DNA from: BM520 sp964474455
GTDB lineage: Bacteria > Bacteroidota > Bacteroidia > Bacteroidales > BM520
Direction: 5' to 3'
DNA: 64,000 bases
NCBI GenBank assembly: GCA_964474455.1
Contig: CAYYSU010000006.1
Span: 1 to 64,000, forward strand
Every line of letters begins with the position of its first letter. The first letter of the stretch is position 1. Of this stretch, positions 55,422 through 63,947 are shown one piece after another. The translations under genes and the position numbers were made by a program. The notes below the pieces were generated by a model, which saw nothing but the letters and a program-made list of their open reading frames with translations, had not been told where the DNA came from and made no database searches.

Positions 55422-56210
55422 TTATTTTGCTTTCTCTTTTTTTACGGCTTCAATAAATGCTTCTCCAATCCTTAACGAAAATGGATTTTGCTCGTAATTG
55501 AGCCTTTCGGGATGCCACTGTACGCCCAAAAGCCAACTTTTGTCTGTGGTGTCGGCCCATTGAATCACCTCCACAAATCCATCATGGCTTCTTCCTGTTA
55601 TAAGCAGGGGAGGAGCGAGCTTTTCGACGCCCTGATGATGGTTGGTATTTACAACGCCAATTTTCGCTTCCGTGATACTGTGTAATAGGCTGTTTTCCGT
55701 GAGATATACTGCATGGAAACAGGAGTCAGGATTGTCACAACGGTGTGTTTCAGGAACTGGATATTGTATTGGGATATCAGCATATAATGTTCCGCCCAGC
55801 GCCACATTAATCATCTGCTCTCCGCGACAGATGCCCAAAACAGGAATGCCTCTCTCAATGGCGGTCATAAGTGCCTTGTATTCAAGAGTATCTCTTCTGC
55901 GGTCTATGTAGCCACATAGAGCAGTATCTTGCTCTTTACCATACCATCCGGGGTAGATATCCGGTCCGCCGCATATCAAAAGTCCATCACAATCTTCAAA
56001 CAGCATCAATCCACTGTCTGTAGTAGTATGATACAAATCCACAAGCTCCACTGTGCTGTCGGCGGCAAGAATAAACTTGCCGTAGTTGCTGTAGTGTCCC
56101 TCTGTAGATAGTTTTGTAATACCAATCTTGATGGTCTCAGAGTCTTGCTCCCTGGTACATGCTGATACTGCCAGGATTAACAATAAAACATAAAATATAT
56201 TTCTATGCAT
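55422..56210 (-). CDS. Peptidase C26-type class I glutamine amidotransferase lipoprotein
   Basis: A 262-residue lipoprotein with lipobox VSAC (Cys18), then a class I amidotransferase fold of the gamma-glutamyl-gamma-aminobutyrate hydrolase type: CGGPDIYPGWYG, the nucleophile elbow GICRGEQMINVALGG (near 130), a downstream NHHQGV and GVQWHPE with the catalytic His and Glu. The triad Cys-His-Glu is complete. Known relatives cleave gamma-glutamyl bonds. The lipid anchor suggests action in the periplasm rather than the cytoplasm. The substrate is not known. It lies 129 bases after the SPFH gene and behind that gene's terminator. Confidence 0.92.
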   Translation of the reverse strand: MHRNIFYVLLLILAVSACTREQDSETIKIGITKLSTEGHYSNYGKFILAADSTVELVDLYHTTTDSGLMLFEDCDGLLICGGPDIYPGWYGKEQDTALCGYIDRRRDTLEYKALMTAIERGIPVLGICRGEQMINVALGGTLYADIPIQYPVPETHRCDNPDSCFHAVYLTENSLLHSITEAKIGVVNTNHHQGVEKLAPPLLITGRSHDGFVEVIQWADTTDKSWLLGVQWHPERLNYEQNPFSLRIGEAFIEAVKKEKAK

Positions 56211-56228
56211 ACGGTTGTGATTTATATG

Positions 56229-56265
56229 AAAAAACTCCGGCGATGGGAGTGACCACCTGCCGGAG
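56229..56265 (-). terminator. Intrinsic terminator after the SPFH protein gene
   Basis: CTCCGGC (56235-56241) and GCCGGAG (56259-56265) form a 7-bp GC-rich stem with an inner TGG/CCA pairing. On the minus strand it is followed by six Ts (A-run 56229-56234). It lies 75 bases after the stop at 56340. Confidence 0.8.
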
Positions 56266-56339
56266 CTGCAATGATCTTAGCAAATGTAATACAAAGATCA
56301 GGGGTTAAAACAAGGGGTTTTCAAGATTTTTTATAAGTG

Positions 56340-57176
56340 CTACTTGCTATCGCCAAGAATCAGTGGTAATCCATCTTTACTGTTGCCGATGATGACCACT
56401 TTACTGTTATCTGATTCTGAAAGCGTAACTGTTGCTTCAATACCTTTTTCACGAAGAATCTTGTCGGTGAGCGATGCGTTAATGATATCGTTGGCGCGGG
56501 CTTTACCTTCTGCTTCAATAATCTGACGTTCAGCTTCTTTTGTAGCTTTCTGTAAACGGAATTCATACTCCAGAGACTCCTGCTCCTGCTTGAGTTTTGT
56601 TTCAATGGCATTTTTTATTACCGTGGGGAGAGTTACTGAACGGATAAGAATTCTGTTTAGTTGTATATACTTATCATCAAGGATGAGTTTTGTTTCTTCA
56701 TATATTTCATCCTGTATAGCATCACGTTCTGTGGAGTAAATCTGCTCAGGAGTGTATCTTCCGATAACACTTCTTACCGATGAACGTAGCGACGGTTTTA
56801 CCACCCTGTTAAGATAGTCAGTTCCAATATTGCTGTGAAGCTTTGGCATATCATTTTCAATAGGTTCATACCATGCAGAAACATCTGTTGCGATCTCCAA
56901 TCCGTTGCTGGATAAAACATTCATGGTTTCTGCCACCTCCTGCTGACGTGTCTCATAAACAATCATCTTATTCCATGGAGCAATGATGTGGAATCCCTCA
57001 CTAAAAATCTTATCCTGATCTACACCTCCTGCGAAAGTACGGAAAACCACTCCGCCGTGACCCGCCTGGATAGTCACAAACATCCTACTGCCGGAGGCAA
57101 GTAAAATTATTCCCAGCACAACTATTACTGCAATGCTAATTGCTTTTTTTCTGTTTACTTCTACATAATCTGCCAT
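56340..57176 (-). CDS. Prohibitin-like SPFH/band 7 protein
   Basis: A 278-residue protein with one N-terminal membrane anchor (about 13-30, AISIAVIVVLGIILLASG) followed by an SPFH domain (about 35-210) and a coiled-coil with charged repeats (EQESLEYEFRLQKATKEAERQIIEAEGKA, about 195-225). It is close to the prohibitin type (GGVVFRTFAGGVDQDKIFSEGFH, APWNKMIVYETRQQE). Such proteins form large ring or cage assemblies that organise membrane proteases and microdomains. No protease partner is adjacent. A -7-like TATCTTTA lies at 57205-57212, and a terminator follows. Confidence 0.93.
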   Translation of the reverse strand: MADYVEVNRKKAISIAVIVVLGIILLASGSRMFVTIQAGHGGVVFRTFAGGVDQDKIFSEGFHIIAPWNKMIVYETRQQEVAETMNVLSSNGLEIATDVSAWYEPIENDMPKLHSNIGTDYLNRVVKPSLRSSVRSVIGRYTPEQIYSTERDAIQDEIYEETKLILDDKYIQLNRILIRSVTLPTVIKNAIETKLKQEQESLEYEFRLQKATKEAERQIIEAEGKARANDIINASLTDKILREKGIEATVTLSESDNSKVVIIGNSKDGLPLILGDSK

Positions 57177-57317
57177 AATACTTTGTTTATTGTTTTTCTT
57201 TTTATAAAGATAGAAAAATTACCGTCAATTGGATCAAATAATGGGAGAGAGGTTACAAAAAAATTGTTTACTCTCTTTCACAGGACTAAACAGGTTCTAT
57301 GCAAAATAGTTTTGTGT

Positions 57318-59756
57318 TTAGAATAAAAAGGAGATGCCTCCCATGATATGCGTTCCGGCCTGAGGAAAGAAACCATCCATGCTATACTCTTCTCCGCCAT
57401 AATAATATCTATAAATCCAGGCATTGGTTTCATACTGCTCATTGAAAATATTATTTACACTAAGATTAAAATAAATCTCTTTAAAGAGCTTGCTGCCTTT
57501 AATGGTGTAGTCGATGCTCACATCATTAACAAAATAGGGATCTAAAATATAATTTTCATTTGATGAGTTATCGAGATACTGCTTGCTGACATACTTGGAG
57601 ATGATATTTATATTCATATTCTCAAGGAAAGAAATAGTAAATGTATTGTTACCAGTAACTGCAGGCGAGAAGGATATATCAGTGCTCTCCGTATGCATGC
57701 TGTATTGATAGGGTTCCACTTCAGGATTATTCCAGTAGTCCCAGTTGTCTATATACGTAGTATAGTCAAGAATTTTGTTTTGACTCAGGGTGAGGTTAGC
57801 ATTCCATGACAGAAAATCGGTGATGATGGCGCGACCCATGAGCTCAAAACCTGCCCGGTAGCTGTTTGGTGCATTCTCCATGATAGGCTCACCGACGTTA
57901 TTGATCTCACCTGTTAGCACCAACTGATCGCGGTATTTCATATGATAAAAGTTTATGCCGACAGTAGCCTTCATGCCCTGGAATTCATACCCGACCTCCA
58001 GGTTTTTAAGATGCTCAGGATTGGGTGTCATCTGCTGATCTGTATCAGTGAAGTTGTCGCGCGACGGCTCACGGTTGGATATTGCAAAACTGGCATAGGT
58101 TTTATGATGACTGTTGATGCGATACATAACACCGGCCTTAGGGTTTAAGAAGTTATAGGTGTGCTGCTGCGAAATATCTGTCAGGTCATCACGCAAACCA
58201 TCGATGGTGTAGTTGATATTTCTGTATTGAAGATCACCATAAATGCTAAATCCGTTATCAAGTGTGTAAATTGCCTTGGCAAAGGTGCTGAGATCTGTTT
58301 TGTAACCATTGGACTCATACCAGTTTTTTTCCGGATCCACAACATCGGCAACCTCGGCCCATATCACCTTCCCGAAGTGATCACCATCATAAATGTTATA
58401 CGCTGAGCCGTAACTTATGTCCCAGTTGCCGGGATTGTAATTCAATGACATTGTCCCGCCATAAAAATCGTTATCGAGCCATTTTCGGCGTATGAGATTG
58501 GTGCTTGAATTGAGAGAATCTTTACGAAAGATAACACCGTATTCATTTTGGTAACCGCTGTATTTCTGGTTGTTCTTGTAAGATTCATAGTATCCGGCTC
58601 CTTTTGTATAATGAAGTGCCGCGTTGAGGTTCAGATCTTTATTGAATTCGTAACTGTAGTGAAGCTGATAGTGATCCTGCTTATAGTTGTCGGTCTGGTT
58701 GTCGTAGAACCCTATCACTTCGCCATCGCTGTTTTCTATCTCTCCCGAAGGATTGTATCTCCTCTGATCACTGTTAAGCATATACGACGGTACACCGCTC
58801 CATGACTGGTAAGTGGTCTCTGTGCCTGCAAATGTGATGAATTTTAGTAATGACTTCTTACCATAATAAGCTCCTGCTACGTAGTATGAACTTAGGTCTG
58901 ACCACCCCCGGTTTACATAACCATCGGAAGAAATTTTTGACATTCTTGCGTCGAAAGCCCAGCGATCGTTCACAAGGCCTGTTCCTACTGCAACGTTGGC
59001 ACGCATGGTGTTGAACGACCCGCCACTGACATCGGTCTTTGCATAGGCCTTCTCATTAACATTGCTTGTAAGAACATTTACGGTGGCTCCAAAAGCGGCG
59101 GCGCCATTTGAAGAAGTACCTACCCCGCGCTGGATCTGCATATTATTAACCGATGATGAGATGTCTGGCATATTAACCCAGAAGACATTCTGAGACTCCC
59201 CGTCATTCACAGGGATGCCATTCATGGTGATGTTGATGCGCGTCATGTCAGTGCCACGAATACGAAAGCTTGTGTATCCTATACCGGCACCAGCATCGGA
59301 GTTGATGATAAGTGATGGAGTGTTGGTGAGCAACATGGGCAGATCTTTGCCGAGATTCATTCTTTTTATCTCCTCACCGGTAATATTCTGATATGTTACA
59401 GGAGTGTTTCCCGAAGCTCTGGTAGCACGGATAATAACTCCTTCCTCAAGAATAGATGATGGCGTAAGCTGCACATCGATCTTGTAATTGCCGTTGACAG
59501 ATATCTTTTTGGTAAACGTTTTATAGCCAATGTGGCTTACGCTAATAGTGTACTCTCCATTTTTTACATTATCAAATGAAAAGTTCCCACCCTCGCCCGA
59601 AACAGCGACGAAAAGATTGTTGTTGAGGATAACATGTGCCATGGACAACGGATCTCCGGTCAACTGGTCTGTGATAATCCCATTTACGGGATTCTGGCTG
59701 AAGCCTGCAAAGGCCAGCATCAAAAAAATTACTACTGTTGTTAATTTGTACATCAT
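57318..59756 (-). CDS. TonB-dependent receptor under TPP riboswitch control (probable thiamine transporter)
   Basis: An 812-residue outer-membrane receptor. The order is signal peptide (LTTVVIFLMLAFAGFSQ), carboxypeptidase-regulatory-like domain (about 25-105), plug domain (about 120-235; RGTDMTRINITMNGIP, IQRGVGTSSNGAAAFG) and a 22-strand barrel ending in GGISFLF. The frame is open further upstream to 59855, but that part lies in a TPP riboswitch, so ATG 59754-59756 (or 59751-59753) is chosen. A riboswitch of this type argues for uptake of thiamine or a precursor, as for the OMP-thi receptors of Bacteroides. No thiamine transporter or kinase gene lies downstream in the window. Confidence 0.9.
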   Translation of the reverse strand: MMYKLTTVVIFLMLAFAGFSQNPVNGIITDQLTGDPLSMAHVILNNNLFVAVSGEGGNFSFDNVKNGEYTISVSHIGYKTFTKKISVNGNYKIDVQLTPSSILEEGVIIRATRASGNTPVTYQNITGEEIKRMNLGKDLPMLLTNTPSLIINSDAGAGIGYTSFRIRGTDMTRINITMNGIPVNDGESQNVFWVNMPDISSSVNNMQIQRGVGTSSNGAAAFGATVNVLTSNVNEKAYAKTDVSGGSFNTMRANVAVGTGLVNDRWAFDARMSKISSDGYVNRGWSDLSSYYVAGAYYGKKSLLKFITFAGTETTYQSWSGVPSYMLNSDQRRYNPSGEIENSDGEVIGFYDNQTDNYKQDHYQLHYSYEFNKDLNLNAALHYTKGAGYYESYKNNQKYSGYQNEYGVIFRKDSLNSSTNLIRRKWLDNDFYGGTMSLNYNPGNWDISYGSAYNIYDGDHFGKVIWAEVADVVDPEKNWYESNGYKTDLSTFAKAIYTLDNGFSIYGDLQYRNINYTIDGLRDDLTDISQQHTYNFLNPKAGVMYRINSHHKTYASFAISNREPSRDNFTDTDQQMTPNPEHLKNLEVGYEFQGMKATVGINFYHMKYRDQLVLTGEINNVGEPIMENAPNSYRAGFELMGRAIITDFLSWNANLTLSQNKILDYTTYIDNWDYWNNPEVEPYQYSMHTESTDISFSPAVTGNNTFTISFLENMNINIISKYVSKQYLDNSSNENYILDPYFVNDVSIDYTIKGSKLFKEIYFNLSVNNIFNEQYETNAWIYRYYYGGEEYSMDGFFPQAGTHIMGGISFLF

Positions 59757-59760
59757 TAAA

Positions 59761-59786
59761 TCATTTAGTGTTAAACATCCAAATGA
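59761..59786 (-). promoter_or_regulatory. Possible expression-platform hairpin before the TonB receptor start
   Basis: TCATTT and AAATGA pair across a 14-base loop, ending four bases before the first ATG. It lies between the TPP aptamer and the start codon, so it could contribute to translation control. No U-run follows it, so it is not a terminator. Weak stem. Confidence 0.3.
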
Positions 59787-59819
59787 CCGTTTAGAAGATT
59801 GTACAAGATCAGAAATTCT

Positions 59820-59896
59820 CATTTTCCTATACGGCATTACCCGCACCAGGTTCAATGGGTGTGATCTCAGCCCGTAATATTAGGGCACCCCTTCTT
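59820..59896 (-). ncRNA. TPP riboswitch (THI element)
   Basis: Read on the minus strand, the element has all main conserved THI-box parts in order: GGGGTGCC (59891-59884), a P3 stem GCCC/GGGC, GGGCTGAGATCACACCC, then ATTGAACCTG, CGGGTAATGCCG and TAGGAAAA. CTGAGA and the TAATGCC segment are the thiamine pyrophosphate contact regions. It lies about 65 bases before the receptor start, behind its own promoter at 59912-59944. Thiamine pyrophosphate binding should lower expression of the receptor. No obvious terminator is present, so control of translation is more likely. Confidence 0.95.
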
Positions 59897-59911
59897 TTTA
59901 AGGTCTTTGTG

Positions 59912-59944
59912 CAAAATTATTACTTTATTTCTTAATAATGCAAA
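59912..59944 (-). promoter_or_regulatory. Promoter of the TPP riboswitch/TonB receptor transcript
   Basis: Minus-strand TTTG (59944-59941) and TAATTTTG (59919-59912) with a 21-base spacer match the Bacteroidota consensus. The predicted start is near 59905, just before the riboswitch, which is consistent. Confidence 0.65.
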
Positions 59945-60042
59945 AAATAAGCAAGTAATAATATATTGTGTTGAAATGCACTGATATATAAACAGATCTC
60001 CCTTTTCGTGGTTTTTTTATACTTTTACAAAAAAACAAATCG

Positions 60043-60459
60043 ATGCAACTTATCATTATTAACGGTCCCAACCTGAACCTTACCGGAAAACGGGAAAAGG
60101 ATATTTATGGATCACAGAATTTTGATTCTTTAATGGAGAAATTACATAATGAGTATCCCGATCATAAGATTGATTATTTCCAGAGTAATGTGGAAGGTGA
60201 GATTATTGATAAACTGCATGAAACAGGATTTTCTTTTGATGGAATAATTCTCAACGCAGGCGGTTATACGCATACTTCTGTTGCCATTGGCGATGCCGTG
60301 AAATCCATTGACACCCCGGTAATAGAAGTTCACATGTCAAATGTTTTTTCTCGCGAAGAGTATCGCCATAAGAGTTTTATCTCACCGGGAGCAAGGGGAG
60401 TAATATGTGGCTTTGGGATTGGGAGTTACCGCCTGGCCATAGAGTCATTTTTAGGATAA
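60043..60459 (+). CDS. aroQ: Type II 3-dehydroquinate dehydratase
   Basis: A 138-residue dodecamer-forming enzyme of the shikimate pathway, converting 3-dehydroquinate to 3-dehydroshikimate. Motifs: INGPNLNLTGKREKDIYG (with the active-site Arg and Tyr loop), LNAGGYTHTSVAIGDAV (about 67-83), and EVHMSNVFSREEYRHKS with the catalytic His. Length is normal. The stop overlaps the end of the minus-strand glycosyltransferase gene by 9 bases. A -7-like TACTTTTA lies at 60020-60027, predicting a very short leader. Confidence 0.97.
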   Translation: MQLIIINGPNLNLTGKREKDIYGSQNFDSLMEKLHNEYPDHKIDYFQSNVEGEIIDKLHETGFSFDGIILNAGGYTHTSVAIGDAVKSIDTPVIEVHMSNVFSREEYRHKSFISPGARGVICGFGIGSYRLAIESFLG

Positions 60460-61473
60460 TTTATCGGGGTTCAGATCCCTGAAAGTTTTCTTGCCCTTGA
60501 TAAAGTGTTCCACAACAATAGTCCCGTAATACATCCCTGAGACACGATCTTTGTGATTAAGATTTTTTCTTTTATACAGATTTTTTCTAATGCGTCTGAT
60601 AAAGCTGAACTGTGCTCTTATAACGGCGAGGAAATCATTAAAGCCACCATCAAAAAGAAATTTTACCGATGCAATTAAGTCGAGACAAAACCGGAAAGTA
60701 ATAACCGGAATAATCCTTCTTCGCGGAAGGTTCTTATACAGCATCACAATGTTGTTGCGCATGTTGAGGTAAGTTTTGTATGAGGATTGTTTTGGCAATG
60801 TGCCTCCTCCCACATGATACACTGTGCTCGCAGGTGTGTACATGATTTTATAGCCACTGTTTTTCAATCTCCAGCAGAAGTCAATCTCTTCCATGTGAGC
60901 AAAGAAATCCTCATCTAAGCCGTCATATTTATGGTACAGGTCGGCACGTACAAACATACATGCCCCCGTGGCCCAGAAGACCTCGGAAACTTCATCGTAT
61001 TGTCCCTCATCTTTTTCTATCTCCTGAAACAACCTACCCTTGCAGTAAGGGTATCCCCACTTGTCGATATAGCCACCTGCGGCACCTGCGTATTCAAAAT
61101 GATCTCGCTGATAATATGAACGCAGCTTGGGTTGACATGCCGCAATCATGTGATCCGATTCCATTAGGTTCACAACAGGTTTTATCCAGTTTGGTGTTAC
61201 CTCAATATCAGAGTTAAGGAGCACGTAGTAATCTGCTTTTACCTCTTTCAGAGCATCATTATAGCCTTTTGCGAATCCGCCGTTGGTGATATTCTGAATT
61301 ACACGTACATTGGGAAACTCTTTCTCCATGAATTCGATGGAGCTGTCGGTGGAGCCATTATCAGCAACAATAACTTCAGCATCTCTTCCGGTATTTTTGA
61401 TCACCCCGGGGAGGAATTTCTCCAGGAATAATCTTCCGTTCCAGTTTAAAATTACTACTGCTGTCTTTGCCAA
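60451..61473 (-). CDS. GT2-family glycosyltransferase (TTG start)
   Basis: A 340-residue GT-A fold transferase of the rhamnosyl/galactofuranosyl-like GT2 group. It has VVILNWNGRLFLEKFLPG at the start, VIVADNGSTDSSIEF, LLNSDIEV as the DxD-type metal site, and a region DGLDEDFFAHMEEIDFCWRLK with the catalytic base. Donor and acceptor are unknown. The start codon is TTG (61471-61473). Upstream in the frame there is a TAA eight codons away and no ATG, GTG or TTG before it. It is third in a minus-strand set with a lipid A acyltransferase and GWxTD protein, which suggests work on envelope glycans. Confidence 0.88.
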   Translation of the reverse strand: MAKTAVVILNWNGRLFLEKFLPGVIKNTGRDAEVIVADNGSTDSSIEFMEKEFPNVRVIQNITNGGFAKGYNDALKEVKADYYVLLNSDIEVTPNWIKPVVNLMESDHMIAACQPKLRSYYQRDHFEYAGAAGGYIDKWGYPYCKGRLFQEIEKDEGQYDEVSEVFWATGACMFVRADLYHKYDGLDEDFFAHMEEIDFCWRLKNSGYKIMYTPASTVYHVGGGTLPKQSSYKTYLNMRNNIVMLYKNLPRRRIIPVITFRFCLDLIASVKFLFDGGFNDFLAVIRAQFSFIRRIRKNLYKRKNLNHKDRVSGMYYGTIVVEHFIKGKKTFRDLNPDKLS

Positions 61474-61536
61474 GGTGATGCTCTTTGAGATGATTGTTTA
61501 ACGATAATAATGCCGGTGTAAAGATAACAAAAATGT

Positions 61537-62433
61537 TTAGTTAATGAGCTTTTCGCCCTCCCGCATCTGGTGTTTCCATCTTTTATGTGACCATAACCAA
61601 ATCTCAGGATTCTCTTTTATATGATCTTCAAGCATATGTATATGTCGTAGGGTTATTTCATACTCTTTTGTTTGTTTTGGATTGTTGGTGATGATCTCAA
61701 AATCCAATTCATACAATCCTTGTTTGGGCTTGTACGAACGCATGAATACCACCGGCATATCAAGCGTTTTTGCTATCTTCTCGGTGCCGAGGAAAAAGGG
61801 AGTATCCTGGTTTAAAAATGTCGTCCAGAAATTTATCTCTCCACGGGCAGGAGTCTGATCACCAAGTATCAAACTATATGAAAAATTTTTTCTGTTTTTT
61901 ATCAGATGACGAAATGCATCTTTGTATGGTATTATAGAACCTGAAATCTTGCGCAGACGAAGGGTGTTGGTCATATAGTTCTCGAAGAATTTGTCTTTTA
62001 GAGGTTTTGTCAGAACAATACCGCAGTCAGGGTATGCGATGCTGATACGTTTTCCTATCCACTCCCAGTTTCCCAGATGTCCTGTTACTATTAAAAAGCT
62101 TCTTTTCTCTGTGAAGAATGGCTCCAGCACCTGAGGATTTTTAAGTATCACGTGTTTTTCCAGTTTACCCGGGGAGAGGTGTCTGAATTTTATTGTTTCA
62201 TGGATGATATCCGCCAGGTTCAGATAAAACCGTTTTGCAATAATGTGGCGCTCCTTACTGCTTTTCTCGGGGAATGCATGGCGGAGATTCTCGTCAACGA
62301 CATCTCTTCTATATTTTATAATATTAAAGAGAGCAAACCTCAGCGGATAGGATAAAGCATATAGGATAAAAACAGGAAGTGCTGCAATAATCCACAGCAC
62401 TCCGGTAATAAAATGTTTATGAATACTATTCAT
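61537..62433 (-). CDS. LpxL/HtrB-family lipid A acyltransferase
   Basis: A 298-residue inner-membrane-associated acyltransferase with an N-terminal hydrophobic segment (about 10-30) and the catalytic HX4D/E motif as VTGHLGNWEWIG (near 117-128). A further conserved block DQTPARGEINFWTTFLNQ lies near 190-210. Family members add secondary acyl chains to lipid A on the cytosolic face. Many Bacteroidota carry one member. It is five bases after the GWxTD protein stop and upstream of the GT2 gene, so these are likely one operon. Which acyl chain is added is unknown. Confidence 0.9.
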   Translation of the reverse strand: MNSIHKHFITGVLWIIAALPVFILYALSYPLRFALFNIIKYRRDVVDENLRHAFPEKSSKERHIIAKRFYLNLADIIHETIKFRHLSPGKLEKHVILKNPQVLEPFFTEKRSFLIVTGHLGNWEWIGKRISIAYPDCGIVLTKPLKDKFFENYMTNTLRLRKISGSIIPYKDAFRHLIKNRKNFSYSLILGDQTPARGEINFWTTFLNQDTPFFLGTEKIAKTLDMPVVFMRSYKPKQGLYELDFEIITNNPKQTKEYEITLRHIHMLEDHIKENPEIWLWSHKRWKHQMREGEKLIN

Positions 62434-62438
62434 CAGAT

Positions 62439-63920
62439 CTAATAGGGCGAGTTATACTCATCCATTATTTGGTTGCCGTAATATTGCATGTTTTCGCCGA
62501 ATTCATTGTCGTAGTTTGAGTCACCTTTTGTTGGCCAGCGATACAGGCGTTCAAGCCAGTGTGGGTTCTGAACCTCTTCATGACAGTTGCTGTGCAGCAG
62601 CTCATAAGTGTTAGTGGCAATATCATGGGAGTAGAAAACAAACTTAACGTCGCGCTGACTTCCTATATCGTAGTAATGCCATATTTGATAAGGATAAATA
62701 GTGGAGTTGAGGACATTCCCGACAACATGATCGGGTTGGCCATATTTGCAGATGTAGTAACCTCTGGCGGTTTCATAACCACGGTTTTTACCATTGCTAA
62801 ACTTTTTCTGGGCGTGTTGAACCAGTTTGTAGTACTCATTCCATTCATATGCTGCGTTTGATCCGGCTCTTTGTATCCAAAATTCAACAAAAAACCTCTC
62901 TAAAGATTCTCTATCTGTCGTTGGGGCTTTATGTTTTATAAACATCGCCTCCGAATTACTACTCCTTGGAATTAGTGAACGAGCCGCTTCTCTCAGACTG
63001 TCAAGAGTTGTTGTATTCTGAACAAAAGAACTTTCGGTAGAAAAGCTGTTAACACCGTCAACAACTATATCGCGACGCGGATTGCTGCGCTGGATCAACT
63101 TTTTTTGACTTGTAATAAGTTCATTGTTTCGGTTGCGGACTTCCACAACTATATTGAAGTTTCCTGATGGTATATTGGCGAGATCGAATTTTTTGAGAAT
63201 CATAGAGGCACTTTGTGCTGTTTTTTTATTCATCGAAGCCAGATTTTCCATCCTCATTCCCGACTCCTTGTTTTCAACAAATGTTGAAACAACATATTGT
63301 GCATCAGCACCAAGCACTTTATCAGTATTGTATATCTCTGCAAAGAAAATCAGTTCGTTACGCGTGTCAGGGTAGAAGTTAAATACTCCGGGGATGATAT
63401 TGTAGCCGCCGCGCGTGAGCATCGTGATTTCTGTGGCTTCCGAGTAGCTGTCCACAAGCATGATGTCGGAAATCATAACCTCTTTGTCGTTGTAGTTGAT
63501 TGCTATTTTCTGACTGGTTTTGAGAGGCTTTTTGTCGGTGTGTTTATCTGACACCTCGTACTCCATAATATATTCACCATTGGGAAGCATATATCGCTGC
63601 TGATCCATGAAGTTAATCATCCTGTGAACGTTGCTCAGGGTATCGGTGAGCTCAGGGCTGTTAAATTCGTATTTGTTGAATTCGATTATTTTATCCCCTT
63701 GTTTAAAAAGCACCAGTACCTCTATGGTAGCCTGGTATTTATTATTTTTATTTTTGATAAAAGTGGCGCCATTGCCTTCCACCATCATATAGGTTTCTAT
63801 GTATGGACTTTCGCCCGGTATGTTGAAGGTAGAGAAATTGATATGAGCCCTAATGCCTTCTGCCTGTGCAGAAAAAAGCGCCAGGAATAATAATGCAGAT
63901 AGTAAGTATAATTTTTTCAT
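62439..63920 (-). CDS. GWxTD-domain exported protein
   Basis: A 493-residue exported protein with a signal peptide (LLSALLFLALFSAQA, about 1-20). The middle is mainly beta-strand (about 25-290). The C-terminal part (about 330-490) has the GWxTD-type core in the variant NRGYETARGYYICKYGQPD, preceded by FWIQRAGSNAA. GWxTD proteins are common in Bacteroidota and lack a known activity. The conserved Gly, Thr and the following KYGxPD are present, while Trp is Tyr and Asp is Ala. It is first in the operon with the lipid A acyltransferase and the GT2 transferase. Confidence 0.88.
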   Translation of the reverse strand: MKKLYLLSALLFLALFSAQAEGIRAHINFSTFNIPGESPYIETYMMVEGNGATFIKNKNNKYQATIEVLVLFKQGDKIIEFNKYEFNSPELTDTLSNVHRMINFMDQQRYMLPNGEYIMEYEVSDKHTDKKPLKTSQKIAINYNDKEVMISDIMLVDSYSEATEITMLTRGGYNIIPGVFNFYPDTRNELIFFAEIYNTDKVLGADAQYVVSTFVENKESGMRMENLASMNKKTAQSASMILKKFDLANIPSGNFNIVVEVRNRNNELITSQKKLIQRSNPRRDIVVDGVNSFSTESSFVQNTTTLDSLREAARSLIPRSSNSEAMFIKHKAPTTDRESLERFFVEFWIQRAGSNAAYEWNEYYKLVQHAQKKFSNGKNRGYETARGYYICKYGQPDHVVGNVLNSTIYPYQIWHYYDIGSQRDVKFVFYSHDIATNTYELLHSNCHEEVQNPHWLERLYRWPTKGDSNYDNEFGENMQYYGNQIMDEYNSPY

Positions 63921-63939
63921 CGTTTCATTATTTAGATTA

Positions 63940-63947
63940 CAAAGATA
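63940..63947 (-). promoter_or_regulatory. Candidate -7 promoter box for the GWxTD operon
   Basis: The minus strand reads TATCTTTG, an exact -7 match, with a predicted leader of about 13 bases to the ATG at 63920. No clear -33 box is seen in the remaining window sequence. Confidence 0.5.

Noticed and set aside
57286..57321. Inverted repeat CTAAACA / TGTTTAG after the TonB receptor
   Set aside because: It overlaps the stop codon, has a long loop, and no U-run follows directly, so it is not a reliable terminator.
59757..59855. N-terminal extension of the TonB receptor frame to 59855
   Set aside because: The extension overlaps the TPP aptamer and precedes the signal peptide; the ATG at 59754-59756 fits better.
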